From Circinella minor (lineage: Eukaryota > Mucoromycota > Mucoromycetes > Mucorales > Lichtheimiaceae), in the NCBI GenBank assembly GCA_016758965.1, contig JAEPRB010000200.1:1-64000 (forward strand): a DNA stretch of 64,000 nucleotides. Reading direction: 5' to 3'. A program made the position numbers and the translations under genes. Shown here one piece after another: positions 50,570-63,019 of the stretch. The number at the start of each line of letters is the position of its first letter. Within the stretch, counting starts at the first letter, position 1. The notes under the pieces were generated by a model, which had not been told where the DNA came from, did no database searches, and was given only the letters and a program-made list of their open reading frames with translations.

Positions 50570-51242
50570 TTTTAATAATAAAAAGGAGTATGTGTGTGAG
50601 GAGGGGTATATAATAAAAATGAGTAACAATAGAAACTTGTTTTGAAGCTTAGTAACCTATTAAAAAACACGAACGCGTCTTCAAAAAAAGGTCGCGTTAA
50701 ATTTTTCCAGTTTCAATTTCCTCCCCCCCCACCCATCCTTTCTTTTATTTTATCACTATATTTATGCATTTTTGTTACAGCAACAAAAGGTTTAATCTAT
50801 CATTTTTATGCAAAAACCCCCCCCCCCCTTTTCAACTCAAGATTTCCCTCCAACAAGAATAATAGGCTTTTTTTTTTTCTGATGCATAAGAATTGTTTAA
50901 TTTAAACGGATTAACTCTTCCGTCGTAGTGAAGGAACCAACCTCTTTCTCCTTTTTATAATAATAATAATGAAAATAAAATGTGTTTTTTTTATGCAAAA
51001 TGAGGAATTCACATGTTTATGTTTATTTTTCTGTTCAAAAAAAAAAAAAAAAAAAAAAAAAGGAGGTCATTAAGAGGTCTTATCCTTCAGGTGGCGCGCG
51101 TCAGAAAAGAAAAAAAATACGCGTCTAGAACAATTTTGGGGGGAATCCTTTTACCATTTTTAGTACACTGAACACCAAAAAAAAAACCTGTACATTTTTT
51201 TTTATTCCCTTTAATTTTTTTTTTTTTTTTTTTTTTTGAATC
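50570..51242. promoter_or_regulatory. Bidirectional CDT2-CTF8 promoter with MluI boxes
   Basis: 673 bases separate the two start codons. ACGCGT (MCB, MBF-type site) occurs at 50673-50678 and 51119-51124. A related AACGCGA (minus strand) lies at 50692-50698, and a GC-rich GGCGCGCGTC at 51093-51102. The region also has long A- and T-runs (about 51037-51060, 51218-51237). G1/S control by an MBF-like factor is inferred from the motif and from the S-phase role of both genes. Confidence 0.55.
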
Positions 51243-51746
51243 ATGGTGTGTGCCGTCATTTATTCTTTAAAAGACTCAAAACAAAATAATTCAAATATTG
51301 TTTTATTGGAATTTCAAGGGAATTTTCAAAGTAGTGAAACTCAAGTAAATAATTTAAAAATGGGTGACATTTCATTTAATAATGTATGTATTTTTTTTCA
51401 ATGTCACCATGTTATATATATATATAAGAGAGAGGGAGAGAGAGAAAGAGAGAGAGAGAGAGAGTAGACCCATTCATTTATTATATTATTATAGGATAAA
51501 GCCACTTTAATTATAGGACATCATAGAATTGAAGGTAAAAAAGTTAAATTATCTAAACCTTTTGCAATAATACGTAAACGTGAAAAGAATCAAGAAAAAG
51601 AAGAACAAGATAAAATGATAATGGATGAATCATCTTCAGTTATTTATGATACTGTTATAATATTAAGAGAAAAATATGTATTTTCTCAAAGACCAGGTCT
51701 TTTAGTTCAAGAAAGTTTACGTGGATTAACACGTATTGGTGGTTAA
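51243..51746 (+). CDS. CTF8: Chromosome transmission fidelity protein Ctf8
   Basis: Subunit of the alternative clamp loader RFC-Ctf18-Dcc1-Ctf8, which loads PCNA for sister-chromatid cohesion. Two exons, 51243-51383 and 51495-51746; 130 residues, close to human CTF8 (121). Family features seen: an N-terminal strand with NIVLLEFQGNFQSSE, the LKMGDISFNN turn, the central TLIIGHHRIEGKKVKLSKPF block (compare LIVGHHILYGK..LEKPFAVL in human) and a C-terminal TVIILREKYVFSQRP. The intron has a GTATGT donor and carries a GA microsatellite. It is divergent from CDT2. Confidence 0.93.
51420..51464. repeat. (TA)n and (GA)n microsatellite
   Basis: TA repeat followed by GAGAGA repeat within the CTF8 intron. 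Confidence 0.9.
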
Positions 51747-52188
51747 ATAAAAATTACCTTTATACCCTATATTCTTCTCTATCATAAATATATAATAATA
51801 ATAATAATAATGTTGATGACGATAAGTTTATTGATCATTTGAGATATACTGAAATTGGGAATATAAACTTTTTTTTTTGGGGGGGGGAGGAGGAAGACAA
51901 CAACAATAATAACTAGTCTAAATAGATCACAGGTACAATACTAAACATGAAAAGGAGAAATAGAATAACAAATGATAAATTTAATTCATATTTTTTCTTA
52001 TGAATGGTCTGGGGAACCCATTTTACTTTTTAAAAAAAATGTCTTCTAATTGAATAACATACGTTTTTTTGCATGAAACTTGTTATAATATTAATATAAG
52101 AAATAATTATCATTAAAAATCTTTTTTTTCTTTTCTTTTTCCCTTCACTATTCACTATTCATTATTCATTATCAAAAAAAAAACAATT
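51747..52188. other. Intergenic: CTF8 3' flank and GATA gene promoter
   Basis: AT-rich same-strand gap with a T9-G9 run near 51872-51889 and a pyrimidine-rich, CATTATTC-type repeated leader just before 52189. No gene is visible. Confidence 0.45.
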
Positions 52189-53378
52189 ATGGATCCAAAT
52201 ACTACAAACACAGCAAGCCGTTTGGCATCTTGGTCTTCGGATCATAATAATATTTCTTATCAGGGTCATGGTGATGACTGTTATGATCTAGTGCTTTCTG
52301 AACATGAAGGTACCTCAAATGCTGTTTCCTATAACTATTTTGTCAATAGTTCAGCAGCTACTCATGCTACTACTACCTCAAGTACTTCTTTGTTTGTGGA
52401 AGGTGTTCCACACGTTTTTTGTGAAAATCCAATTTCTGTTGGTCCACCATGGCCTTCGTACTATGCAGGAGGACCTCAAGTATCAGCAAATACTAATCAA
52501 CAACAACAAGTGTTTTATGATCAAGCTTCTATAGCTTTTTCAGGATCATCCATGCCACCTACACCACCCGATGTGTCACCAAATGCTCTTCCTTTTGCTG
52601 CTGGTCCTCTCCCTTGTAACTTTCAATACCAATGCCACCAGGATCAAGATTATTCAAATATTGCTGTCAACAAGGATATATCTAATAATAACAATGATAA
52701 CAATACAAAGAGCTGTGATGATAGTTTTGCTTGTACCACGACAAAACATCGTAAAACACGACGATCCTCTGAAAAACATAAAGAAAAAAAGAAATGTTCC
52801 AATTGTGGATCAACAAAGACACCCACATGGCGACGAGGTCCTATCACAAAAGCATTATTATGCAATGCTTGTGGTTTATAGTAAGTTGTTCTTCTATCTA
52901 TTGATAAATTATTGATAATGACTGTTTGTTATTATTGTTTTAATCGATTCATTTAACCACATTTCTATATTAATTTATCATATTCTAAATATTACAACAA
53001 CAAATCATTATTATATTATATATAGTGAAAAAGTGAGTAAAAAGCGTCGTATAGTTATTGTTCAAACTGACGGTAAAACCAAGATTTCACGAGGGGCTTT
53101 AAATCAATTAAAATATGAACAAGAACAACAAGGAGATATGACACGTACTTGTTTACAATGTCATACTACCAATGCTAAACGTTGGTATGAACAACGTAAT
53201 CGAAATTATTATCATCGTAGTAACAGTAATAATAATAATAATGAAAAAGAAAAATGTTTTTTCATTTGTAAGTAAATATTTTATTTAAGAAAGATACTTA
53301 TTTAAATTATACTAATAATAATATTAAAAATATTTTTAGGCGATCGTTGTATTAGAACAACAACATCAAAATTGTAGT
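52189..53378 (+). CDS. GATA-type zinc finger transcription factor
   Basis: Three exons, 52189-52880, 53026-53267 and 53341-53378; 323 residues. The N-terminal 190 residues are Ser/Asn/Gln-rich. A basic stretch (KHRKTRRSSEKHKEKKK) precedes a GATA finger CSNCGSTKTPTWRRGP to LLCNACGLY (C-x2-C-x18-C-x2-C), with Thr-Pro-x-Trp-Arg as usual. The first intron falls right after the finger, within the Tyr codon. Downstream, CLQCHTTNAKRWYEQR followed after an Asn-rich loop by FICDRC has C-x2-C..C-x2-C spacing with a loop near 37 residues. This looks like a second, degenerate or expanded GATA-like finger; the third exon supplies its last Cys pair. The third exon is supported by frame and by those cysteines. 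Confidence 0.85.
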
Positions 53379-54174
53379 TAACTACACACACACACACACA
53401 CACACACTCTCTCTCTCTCTCTCTCTTTTTTTCTTTTCTTTAGTTAAATTTAAATATCCGAAAATGATGCACTTTTTTTTATATCCAATAAAAATTTATC
53501 ACTGGAAAATTTTTTTACTTCTTTTCAATAAGGAACAGCCTATATATATGTATAATAATAATAAAGTAGTCTACTAGTTATTAGTTGTTGTTAATATGAA
53601 AGATTTTCTCACATTTTTTTTTTATAGTTTTTTAATACAAACAAATAAAAATAACTTTCTTCTTTATTTTAGGCTTTTTTATTCTATAAACTGGGATTAG
53701 GTGTGATACAAAAAAAAAAGTAAAGTGAGAGAGAGGGAATTAAACTCCGCTTTGAGACACACTTTTTTTTTTTTTTTTTACCTGCTTTCCAGGGTAGTGT
53801 ATCAGTCAAGACTTTTTTACTCGCTCTCTTTTTTTTCTTTTTCAGCTCTCTCTCTCTCTCTCTCTCTCACTTCTTTGCTGTCACCCTCTCTATTCACGCT
53901 TTCCGTTCCCTTTAAACTTGTTTTAAAAAAAAAAAACATACCCTCTTTTTTTTTTTTTTTTTAACAACTATATTAAAAAAAAAACGTTATTAAGAGAGAG
54001 AAAACAAACATATATACATATAACGACATTGACTTTCCGCATTTATAAAGAAGAAGAAGAAAGAAAAAAGACCGCTTTGACATAATAACGTCTTGTGTCA
54101 AAATCTAATCTTTTACCCTCTTTTTTTTTTTTTTTTTTTTTCCTCTCCGTCCAATTACTATATATTGTTAAACA
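53379..54174. other. Intergenic with CA/CT microsatellites
   Basis: A (CA)n-(CT)n compound microsatellite at 53384-53427, a (CT)n tract at about 53846-53868 and long T-runs (53763-53779, 53947-53962, 54119-54140). The C/T-rich zone before 54175 is probably the leader of the next gene. No gene is visible. Confidence 0.6.
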
Positions 54175-57100
54175 ATGTCTGATAAACCAGCATTAAGGTC
54201 TTCTTCAAGACATGAACAACATCAACAACAAAGACAACAACAACAACAGGGCGATGCTTCTAGTTCAAAACCAACACATACTAGACAACAAAAAGGTGGT
54301 TTACCTGTTCCTATACACCCAGACGATGCAAAAGATAAAGTATTTACAGCCATTTTAAAAGCTCTTTTAAAAATGGGCAATAAACCAAGTTCACCTAAAG
54401 AACTTGCTAATGTCATTGTTAAATATAAATATGCTACTTTAGGGTATGTTTAATATTATTATTATTATTGTTGTTGTTGTTGTGGGTGCTGCGGCGTATA
54501 TATATATATATTTATTTGTGATTTATAATCTAAACTTTTATATATATACATATATAACTTAGGGGCGCAACACCATTTGCTACAGTATCATCACGTATAT
54601 CACAACATTTTAAAAGAGCTGCGGAACACAATCCACCACGACCACCATTATTAGCAAAACATTTCGATGAAAATCATTCAAGAAAAATTAATTATTCTTT
54701 AGCAACTGAACCATCCTCTTCTTCCTCTTCTTCCTCTTCATCTACAACAACAACAACAGCTGCAACGAATAATACTACTATAACAAGTCATGAACCTCTT
54801 TCACCTCCACCATCACAACCTACATCTCAACAACAACAACAACAACAATCACCTATACGACAATCAAAACGACATCGAAAACAATCTTCTATTTCTCAAA
54901 AACAAAAACAAGAAGAATTATCTGAATTATCTTCTGAAGAAGAAGATTCATCTCAACGTCGACGAAAAACAAGTAGTACTTCATCTACCACATCAACAAA
55001 TTTAAAACGATCTCATGGAAAATCACAAAAACGAAAACGAAAAGAAGAACAAATTCAATTACAGCGAAGACAAGAAGAAGAAAGTGATGAAGAAGCCGAT
55101 GATGAATCAGATGATGTTGATATTGAAGAAGAGGATGAAGAAGAAGATGAAGAAGAGGAAGATATAGATCAAAGAAATATAAAACGGATACGACATCATC
55201 ATTTACCATTATCTCCAGTTACAGCTACTTCTTCTTCCTCTAGTTTTTCATCTTATTCTCCTCCTTCTGCTTCTTCCAATGGTAAACAAAAATCAATAAT
55301 GCATGAATCTATAATGACATCTTCTCAACAAAAACAACAACAACAACAACCTGTATCCCCGATATCATCACCTCCTATTACCACCCAAAACAATCATCAT
55401 AATGATCATAATATTCCTACAACAATGGATGTATCTGAAGAAGATGAAGAAGAAAGTGAAGCAGAATATTCAGATTATCATGAAGAAATGTTAAAAGGAG
55501 ATGATGTTTTAGGAGATATGGATTCACAACAACAACAAAGAAGAAGATCTTCTATTTCTATATCATCAAGACGACCTAGTATTGCTCAAGCAATGACTTC
55601 AACAAATAATACTAATAATCAAAATGATCGTACAACAATGGAATCACCAAGATTATCTGCTCGACGACAATCTTTTTCATTGATGGGGGATGATATGTGG
55701 AATGTGAATAATAATAATAATAATCAATATGATCAACAAGATTTTGATCCTGTATTTTTGGATCCATCAACAGCACATCATCAATTACCATTTAATATTG
55801 CTACACCAGAATCTGTATCTGTTCAAGAATTAGAAGCTTATTTTAATGGTGACAGTAATAATAATAATAATAATAATAACAATAGTAATAATGGAAATCA
55901 CAATAACAACAATAATCAAAATGGTGCATCCTCCTCTACATCATCAGCACCCTTCTCATCCTCTTCTTCATTCTCCGATTCACTTCAACAATTACCAACA
56001 CATATTCCATCAGCAGCAAGAACAACCTCTAGAAAAAGTTTTTCAGCTATGATGGGATGTAGAGAAACATCATTATTACAACGTGCACTTTTGGCAAGTA
56101 CTGCTCGTGGATTAGCTGAACAAAATAATCATTATCATCATTTATCGAATCGACAATTACAAGAGCAAGAACAACAACATAGAATGTCTGCAATAGAGAC
56201 TTCTTCAGTAGTAACAACAGGTGATTTAGAAGAATTAGATGAACAAGAAGAAATTGTTACACGACCTCGGCGAAAGTCATGGCCCGATGAAAGTACGACA
56301 TCAGGTGCTAATCTATTACTTGAGGATGATGATGAAGATAACACAGAATTGGACGATTCAACAATGACAAAGACTATTGAAAAGAGTATATCACCTTCAT
56401 TGGTAGAAGAAGAAAAAGATGACGAGAAGACAGCAACGACAACAACAAAAGAAAACGGACAACTAGATCAACAAAAGGAGAAAAAAGAGAAAGAAGAAAT
56501 GGAAGAGGAAGAAGATGAAAATGATACAATGAAACCTCGTTATCAACGTACTTTGAATCAACGACAAAAATATTCAATTATTAAAAAAACATTTGGACCA
56601 TTAGAATGTTATCAATTGGATTCACCTGAAGATATACCCGATACCAAAGTGCTCCGATTTATTGCTTCAACGGATGGTGCAACAGAACATGTAGCATTAC
56701 GCACACGTCACGCAGCTGATACATCGAAAGATAGACGAAATAGTCAACATTTTTATCTTGATCAAGGTTATGTAAATGCTACACAATTAAGAAAAGCAGC
56801 AAGGCCTGTACTTGGTAAAGGACCATTTGATGCTGCTACAGAAACTGAAGAAGGTCGTGTAGTTGTGACATTGACAAAAGGCCCACTTGAATGTAGAGGA
56901 GCATGGTAAATACATAAATATTAGTTTTTTTTTTTTTGGTTTGATTGTATGTTGTGTATTTTATGTAACACAATAGAATTTTATTTTTCTCTAATTATTT
57001 ATAATATATATATATAGGGTACCATTAAGTCGTGCACGGGAATTAATTGAAGAATTTGAAATTGAAAGTTCTCCTGGGTTGACTAAATTATTAAGTGATG

Positions 57101-60100
57101 AACCATTAGATGATGATGATGACAAAGGAGGAGAAGAAGAAGGCAATGAACAACAACAACAATTAAAAGGAGATGAAAAAAATTTAAACATAAATGGAAC
57201 TCAAGATGGTACGGACGATCAAAATACGAATAATAATGACACCAAACAAGTGGATCCTCATGTGCCTGGTATGTGTCAAATTTAGGAATAGTTTTTTTTT
57301 TTTTTAAAAAAAAAAAAAAAATTACATTTTGTCCGCTGGTTTTTGTGTGTGGCTATGTAGTAAACACACGCTTTATTTTTATTTTATTTTCAAATAAGCT
57401 TATCATTTCAACTTTAATTTTTTTTTTTTATAAATCAGATAATAAGAATACACAAACTCAATCTAAATCACCGCCGCTTCAACAAGCACCAAAACAAATA
57501 CAACAACAAACATTATTAGATGTGGATGATGATGAATCTTTTGTTCAATTTGAAGATGATGAAGAAATTACTCCAACTTCAACTGTATTAAATAATAATA
57601 AAAAACCAATGGAAACATCAGGATTTAATGGAACATCAATATCACCACAACAACAACAGCAAGTAACAAAAATAGGTGATAACAAGGATATACCACAACA
57701 ACCACAACAACCATCCCCGTTGGATTTGCTCAAAACATTGAGTATACCCAATTTAAATATTGCTGCATTACAACAAATGACTGCAGCTATTCCTGGTCTT
57801 GCTCATTTATCATCTACATTTGATTTAGCAAAAACACTTGCTACTTATATGCAATCTGTCAATAAATCTTCTTCTTCTCCATCATCACTTTCACCTAATT
57901 TTGCATCTGATTTCAAAACTGCATTAGCTCGATTTCCAGCCTTGGAAAATTTATTTCGAAAAGATTCTTTACCCTCTTCATCATCATCTACTTCACCTAC
58001 GCCATCCAATACCATAAATACATCTATACAACCTCAACATCCATCCTTTGTACATATAACTGATCCTCAGCAACAAATTGTTCATACGACAATGTCGACT
58101 AATCCACCCATGTACATAACTATTGTCGATAATATTCCAGTATGTATTGCGGTGCTGGCACCCACGGATACTGTTCCACAAGAATGTCGTATCATGCGTC
58201 GATTGGATTCGGGTTATATCAATGGTACCAAATTATTGACTGCTGGAGGAATTGATACTGAAAGTGAACGTAGTATGATTCTCAGTTTTGAAATGGAACG
58301 AAGACGTATGCCAAGAAAAAAGAGTGAATTATATGGTACTTGGATTCCTTTACGAAGAGCACAAGAATTAGCAGTAACATGTTCGATTCAACATCGTTTG
58401 GGACCCTTTTTAAGTGATAAAATTGAATCTTATTTTCCATCCCCATTACCTATTCAAGTTCCCATGTTATCTGCACCTCCTGGTGGACATCATCATCGAC
58501 GTACAACATCAACTCCACCTTTTGTTTCTTCTTCCACATCCTCTGGATCCATATCCAATAATACAACATCACCCAACACGACAACAACGACAGCAAAAGA
58601 TCATCGATTAACAGCATTTACATTACAAGCTTTACGAAATCAATCTTCATCTTTGGGTATTTCATCATCCGTAGTAGGAGCCAACAGTGGTATTCCTTCA
58701 CCTTCTTCTTCCAATGCACTGACAATAACCAATAGGACAGCTGAAGGGGTGAATACGAATAACACTACCAATAATAACAATAAAGGTTATGGACTTTTAC
58801 CTCCTACACAAACAACATCTGCAGCCCAATTACATCAACTTATATTAGGCAACAATCCAAGAAAATTTGCTGAATTGGCACAAAAAGCACCTTTATTAGG
58901 AACATTTGAAGGAGATGATGAAGAAGATGATGAAGAAGATCAAAATTATAATGCCGAAGACTTTTCAGATGAAGAACTTGAAAATAAACAACCTGCTCCC
59001 ATTATTGATAGTTCAAATGCTAAACCTGTGATTATTACTGCAGGTGGACGTAAAACGATTCTTGGAGGTCCATTAAATAATAAACGAAAACGAAAACAAG
59101 TATCGAAACCAAAATTGAAGAAGAAAAAGAAGAAGAAAGAAGAAAAAGAAGATGATGAATCAAGTGATGTAGATATTGTTAATAGTGAATCATCCTTATC
59201 ATCATCATCTTCTTCATCTGAAGAAGAAGAGGAAGAGGAAGAGGAGGAAGAACAAGTTCAAATAATCGAAGAACAAATTAAACCATTGGATGTTGGTGAA
59301 GAAGAAGATGCTGATACAGATACAGATACGGATGTGGAAGAAGTAAGACAAAGAATGAAACGAATGCGTGATGCAGCTATTGAAGCTATGGAAAGTGGTA
59401 GTTCATTTGATTTGGAAGAATTATTACGACGTGCTAGTAGTCCTATCATGGAAAATCCACGTCGTATACCTCTTTCAACAACAACAACAACAACAACAAC
59501 AGCATCACCTATCAATACAACAACAGCAGCAGCAACAGCCTTACCAGGAAATAGGATACCTTCTGTTAGTACAGCTGTTTCTAATAATAATAATAATATA
59601 TCATTTTCTTCCTCATCACCTTCTTTATCACCATCCTCGTCATCAACTTCAATTCGACGTAATGGTAAAGCAACAGCACGAAGAAGACCCCAAGGACCAG
59701 GACGTAGTGTAGGTGGAAAAATTGCACCTTCAGCACTTAAAAAATCAGCTTCATGGAGTGGTACTTTGACGTCACCTTTACGTGTTGTAGTACCTACTAA
59801 AAAATTACAAAACAAAAAACATGGTAGTACAACAACTCGACCTAGTAAATTGAGACAGAATACTGCGGCCGATGAATTATTAATGAATCGCGTAGTTGAA
59901 CATACCCCATCTACTAGTACTACTACTATTGGAACCTCATCATCATCACCAGCAATGTCATCATTGCCCACAGTAACAACGACGAATAGTAATAATAATA
60001 ATAATAATAATGTAACGACAAATATTACAACACCATCTATTACTTCAACTGTTACTCCATCTACATCAGCTATTACAACACAAGTATCTCCACTTACATC

Positions 60101-60224
60101 ATCTAAATCAACATCAACACCAACGACAACATCAGGTACAGATGTTCTTGCAACAATTCAAGAAGATGATGAAGATGAAGAAATTGATATTGGTGGTAGT
60201 GAAGAAGATGATGATTTACGATAA
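54175..60224 (+). CDS. Large transcription regulator: GDS1 winged helix plus two KilA-N/APSES-like domains
   Basis: Four exons, 54175-54443, 54563-56905, 57018-57268 and 57439-60224; 1882 residues, phases consistent. A GDS1-type winged helix lies at about residues 48-135: DKVFTAILKALLKMGNKPSS, PKELANVIVKYKYATLGGA, TPFATVSSRISQHFKRAAEH. The first KilA-N/APSES-like domain lies at about 760-890: FGPLECYQLDSPEDI, DQGYVNATQLRKAARPVLGK and GAW-VPLSRARELIEEFE, with an intron in its Trp codon. The second lies at about 1170-1290: PPMYITIVDNIPVCIAVLAP, DSGYINGTKLLTAGGIDTES and GTWIPLRRAQELAVTCSI. Between and after them are long Asn/Gln/Ser/Thr and acidic tracts and basic KKKKKKK-type patches. DNA binding is inferred. 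The target and phenotype are unknown. A misjoined pair of genes cannot be excluded, but every junction keeps frame. Confidence 0.8.
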
Positions 60225-60810
60225 ATAAATAAAAAAAAATTATCATTATGTTTGTATTATTGTTTACACACACACACATATATATATAATATATATAATT
60301 GTAATATATGTAACTGTTGTTGTTTTTTTGAAACGTTAAAAAAAATATATGTTTCTGAATTCACATAAATATTTTTTTTTTATATTATTATTCCTTTGCA
60401 GAAAAAAAAAATAATAATAAAAAAAGGCACATGTCTTTCCTGTTACAAAGTAATAATATTATTTGTATTTATTTTGCATATTGTGGCTTTTTTGTTTTTT
60501 TTTTTTTTAAAAAAAAAAGAACAGAAAGAAAGATAGATAGGAATAGATATTATAAAGTAATCAGATAAATAAAAACGTTTCAAACATTATAAACTGATTT
60601 ACGTACGTACACAAACATAAGACATGATTTTTTTTATTGTGAGGACTTCTCCAATAAAACAAGTGGATTAAAGTATTGTTGCTATTTAGACTTTTTTTTT
60701 TTTTACCGACCTTTGTTTTTCTTTCGTTTTTTTTTATTTTTTTTTTTTGTTTTGTTTTTGTACGTATTATTTGAAATTCCCAGAGAAAAGAAAAAGAGGA
60801 CAAGCAAAAT
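60225..60810. other. Intergenic: 3' flank and phosphatase promoter
   Basis: AT-rich with CA and TA repeats near 60270-60300 and several T-runs. No gene is visible; the minus-strand ORF at 60561-60881 is low complexity. Confidence 0.45.
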
Positions 60811-63019
60811 ATGTCGCGGACTACAACTAGTATGATGATGAAATGGTTATCTATCACTATGGTTATGGTAATGATTGCCATGACAACCTATAGTGTTCCA
60901 GTACCAGGAGAATCATTAGCACCAGGTAGTCCAGGAACACGCGCTATTCCAGATCAATATAATACCAATGGTATATGGAATCGAACGTATGGTCCTATTG
61001 AACCCCAACAAATCCATATGACATGGATATCGGATGGTGAAAAATGTCGAATTCAATTTGCTAGTCAAGAAGAGATCGATGATGCTGTATTACGTTACTG
61101 GCCAGATGATAATGATAGTGATGAAGACTTAACATATACAATTGTTAAACGAATTGATGTAAGAATTTTCTCTCGTCCAGTGTTTCTCTCTTTTCCTCCG
61201 CTTATATAAAATTGCTACATACAACAAAGCAATACTTATAAAAAAAATATTTTTTTCCATTTTTTTTTTGTTCGATATATGTTTATACATAATAATTATA
61301 TTATTCTTATTGATATTATGACAGGGATGGGCATTTGTTGATGGTGGAGAAGGACGTCATACAGTTCATTTACATAATTTAGAATCAAGAAGTTTAAAAA
61401 AAGAAACATTATATATGTATCAAGTAGGATCTGTCAAAGGAAATGAAACAGATTGGTCCGAAATTTATCAATTCCATACACCATCTGAAGGTGATTCGTT
61501 TGAATTTATTGCGACGGGTGATATGGTAATTTTCACATTTATAGGAAGCAAACGTAGTGTAACCATAAATAATTGGGATTACAACAACAACAACAACAAC
61601 AAAAAGAAAGGGCGTAAAATAAACTAATAAATTTCCTTTTGTTTACTTTTTTTAAAAATCAGGGCACTTCCAATGCAGTTTCCATGCCAAATTTATTAAG
61701 AGTAGCAAATGAACATCGTTATGATTTTATCGCATTTGCTGGTGGTACGTAAGCTAATTTTTTTTTTTTTTTTTATCTTCAAAACTTTTTGAGAGAGAAA
61801 AAAAAATGTACACCAAATAAAATAAATAAATTGTGTAGAGATTTTTATGATGAAAAATGTAGTTAAACAAAAATTTAAATTTATTTTCCTCCCCAAACTT
61901 AGATCAAGCATATGACATGGCAGATTTTAACGGAACCAAGGGAGATGAATATATGAATTTTGTGCAAGACATTTATGCTACTATTCCTGTGATGGCAGCA
62001 CCAGGAAATCATGAATATACTTATAACTTCTCTCATTATAAAAATCGATTCAGTATTAATCCATATATTGAATCTGGTTTTGATGATCCAACACTTTATT
62101 CTTTTGATTATAAATCATTACATTTAATTTCTTTTTCATCTGAAGTATTTTTTGATCAAGGTTCACCTGAACAAATACAAACTGCATTACATTGGTTAGA
62201 TCAAGATTTAACCAAAGCAAATGAAAATCGTCATAAACGACCTTGGATTATGGTATTTGCTCATCGTCCTCTTTATTGTTCACCTTCAGAATCTGAAGAT
62301 TGTACTTGGAAAGCAAATACAATGCGATATGGTCGCAATGATACAGATCTAGGTGGTTTAGAAGAATTATTTTTAAAACATCGTGTAGACGTTTATATTT
62401 GGTAAGAAAAAAAAAATTCACCTATATATATCTTATTTTTTGTTACGTACTTATCAGATCCGAAATTGTTTTGTTTATATGCAAAACCATATTTAACACT
62501 TTTATATATATGTGTACATAATTATTTTATTTATTTATATTTTGTATAACAAAAAAAAAAAGTGGTCATCGACATAATTATGAACGTACTTTTCCAATAG
62601 CTCATAATCAACGTGTGGCAACATCTTATAATCAACCTCCTTCCTTTTTTCAATTAATTGTTGGTAATGCTGGTAATTTTCAAGGAACAGATTCATTTGA
62701 AAATACAACAGTCCCTATTGCAGATTGGTCTGCTTTACGTTATGAAGGATACGGTTTTTCGTCTATAAAAGTGACACCAACAAAACTACAAATTTCCCAT
62801 CATCAAAGTTTACCCAAGGATGGTGCCATGGGTGAAATGGTAGATCGTGTTACTGTTCGTAAACCAAGATATCCTATGGGTCATATTCTTTGTGATAATA
62901 ACAGTGGTATTGATTCGACTGAAAGCGTAGATAATAATGGTAGAATATCAACATCATCAGCAACTGCTGCTTGTATTATGCGTCCACGAAGACGTCCAGC
63001 ATATTATTACCATGATTAA
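60811..63019 (+). CDS. Secreted purple acid phosphatase, ACP7-like
   Basis: Binuclear metallophosphoesterase that releases phosphate from organic esters at acid pH. Five exons, 60811-61158, 61325-61525, 61663-61744, 61903-62401 and 62563-63019; 528 residues. A signal peptide covers about residues 1-30 (MMMKWLSITMVMVMIAM). An N-terminal fibronectin-like domain starts at GPIEPQQIHMTWISDG. Metal ligands are all present: ATGDMGTSN, GDQAYDMADFNGTKGDEYMN, APGNHEYTYN, MVFAHRPLYC and CGHRHNYERT. The GD-x-AYDM..GDE-MN form is that of the animal ACP7-type branch, not the plant 'GDLSYAD' form. Several N-glycosylation sequons occur. The last acceptor is preceded by an A-rich tract but is fixed by the GHRHNYER frame. 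Confidence 0.93.

Noticed and set aside
57273..57438. In-frame upstream extension of the last exon of the GDS1/KilA-N gene
   Set aside because: It is intron: T-rich, encodes Phe/Lys runs, and is flanked by a GTATGT donor and a TCAG acceptor that keep the frame.
59258..59971. 237-codon minus-strand ORF in the GDS1/KilA-N gene
   Set aside because: It is the antisense of a low-complexity Ser/Thr/Glu-rich coding region; the Val/Leu-rich product is an artefact.
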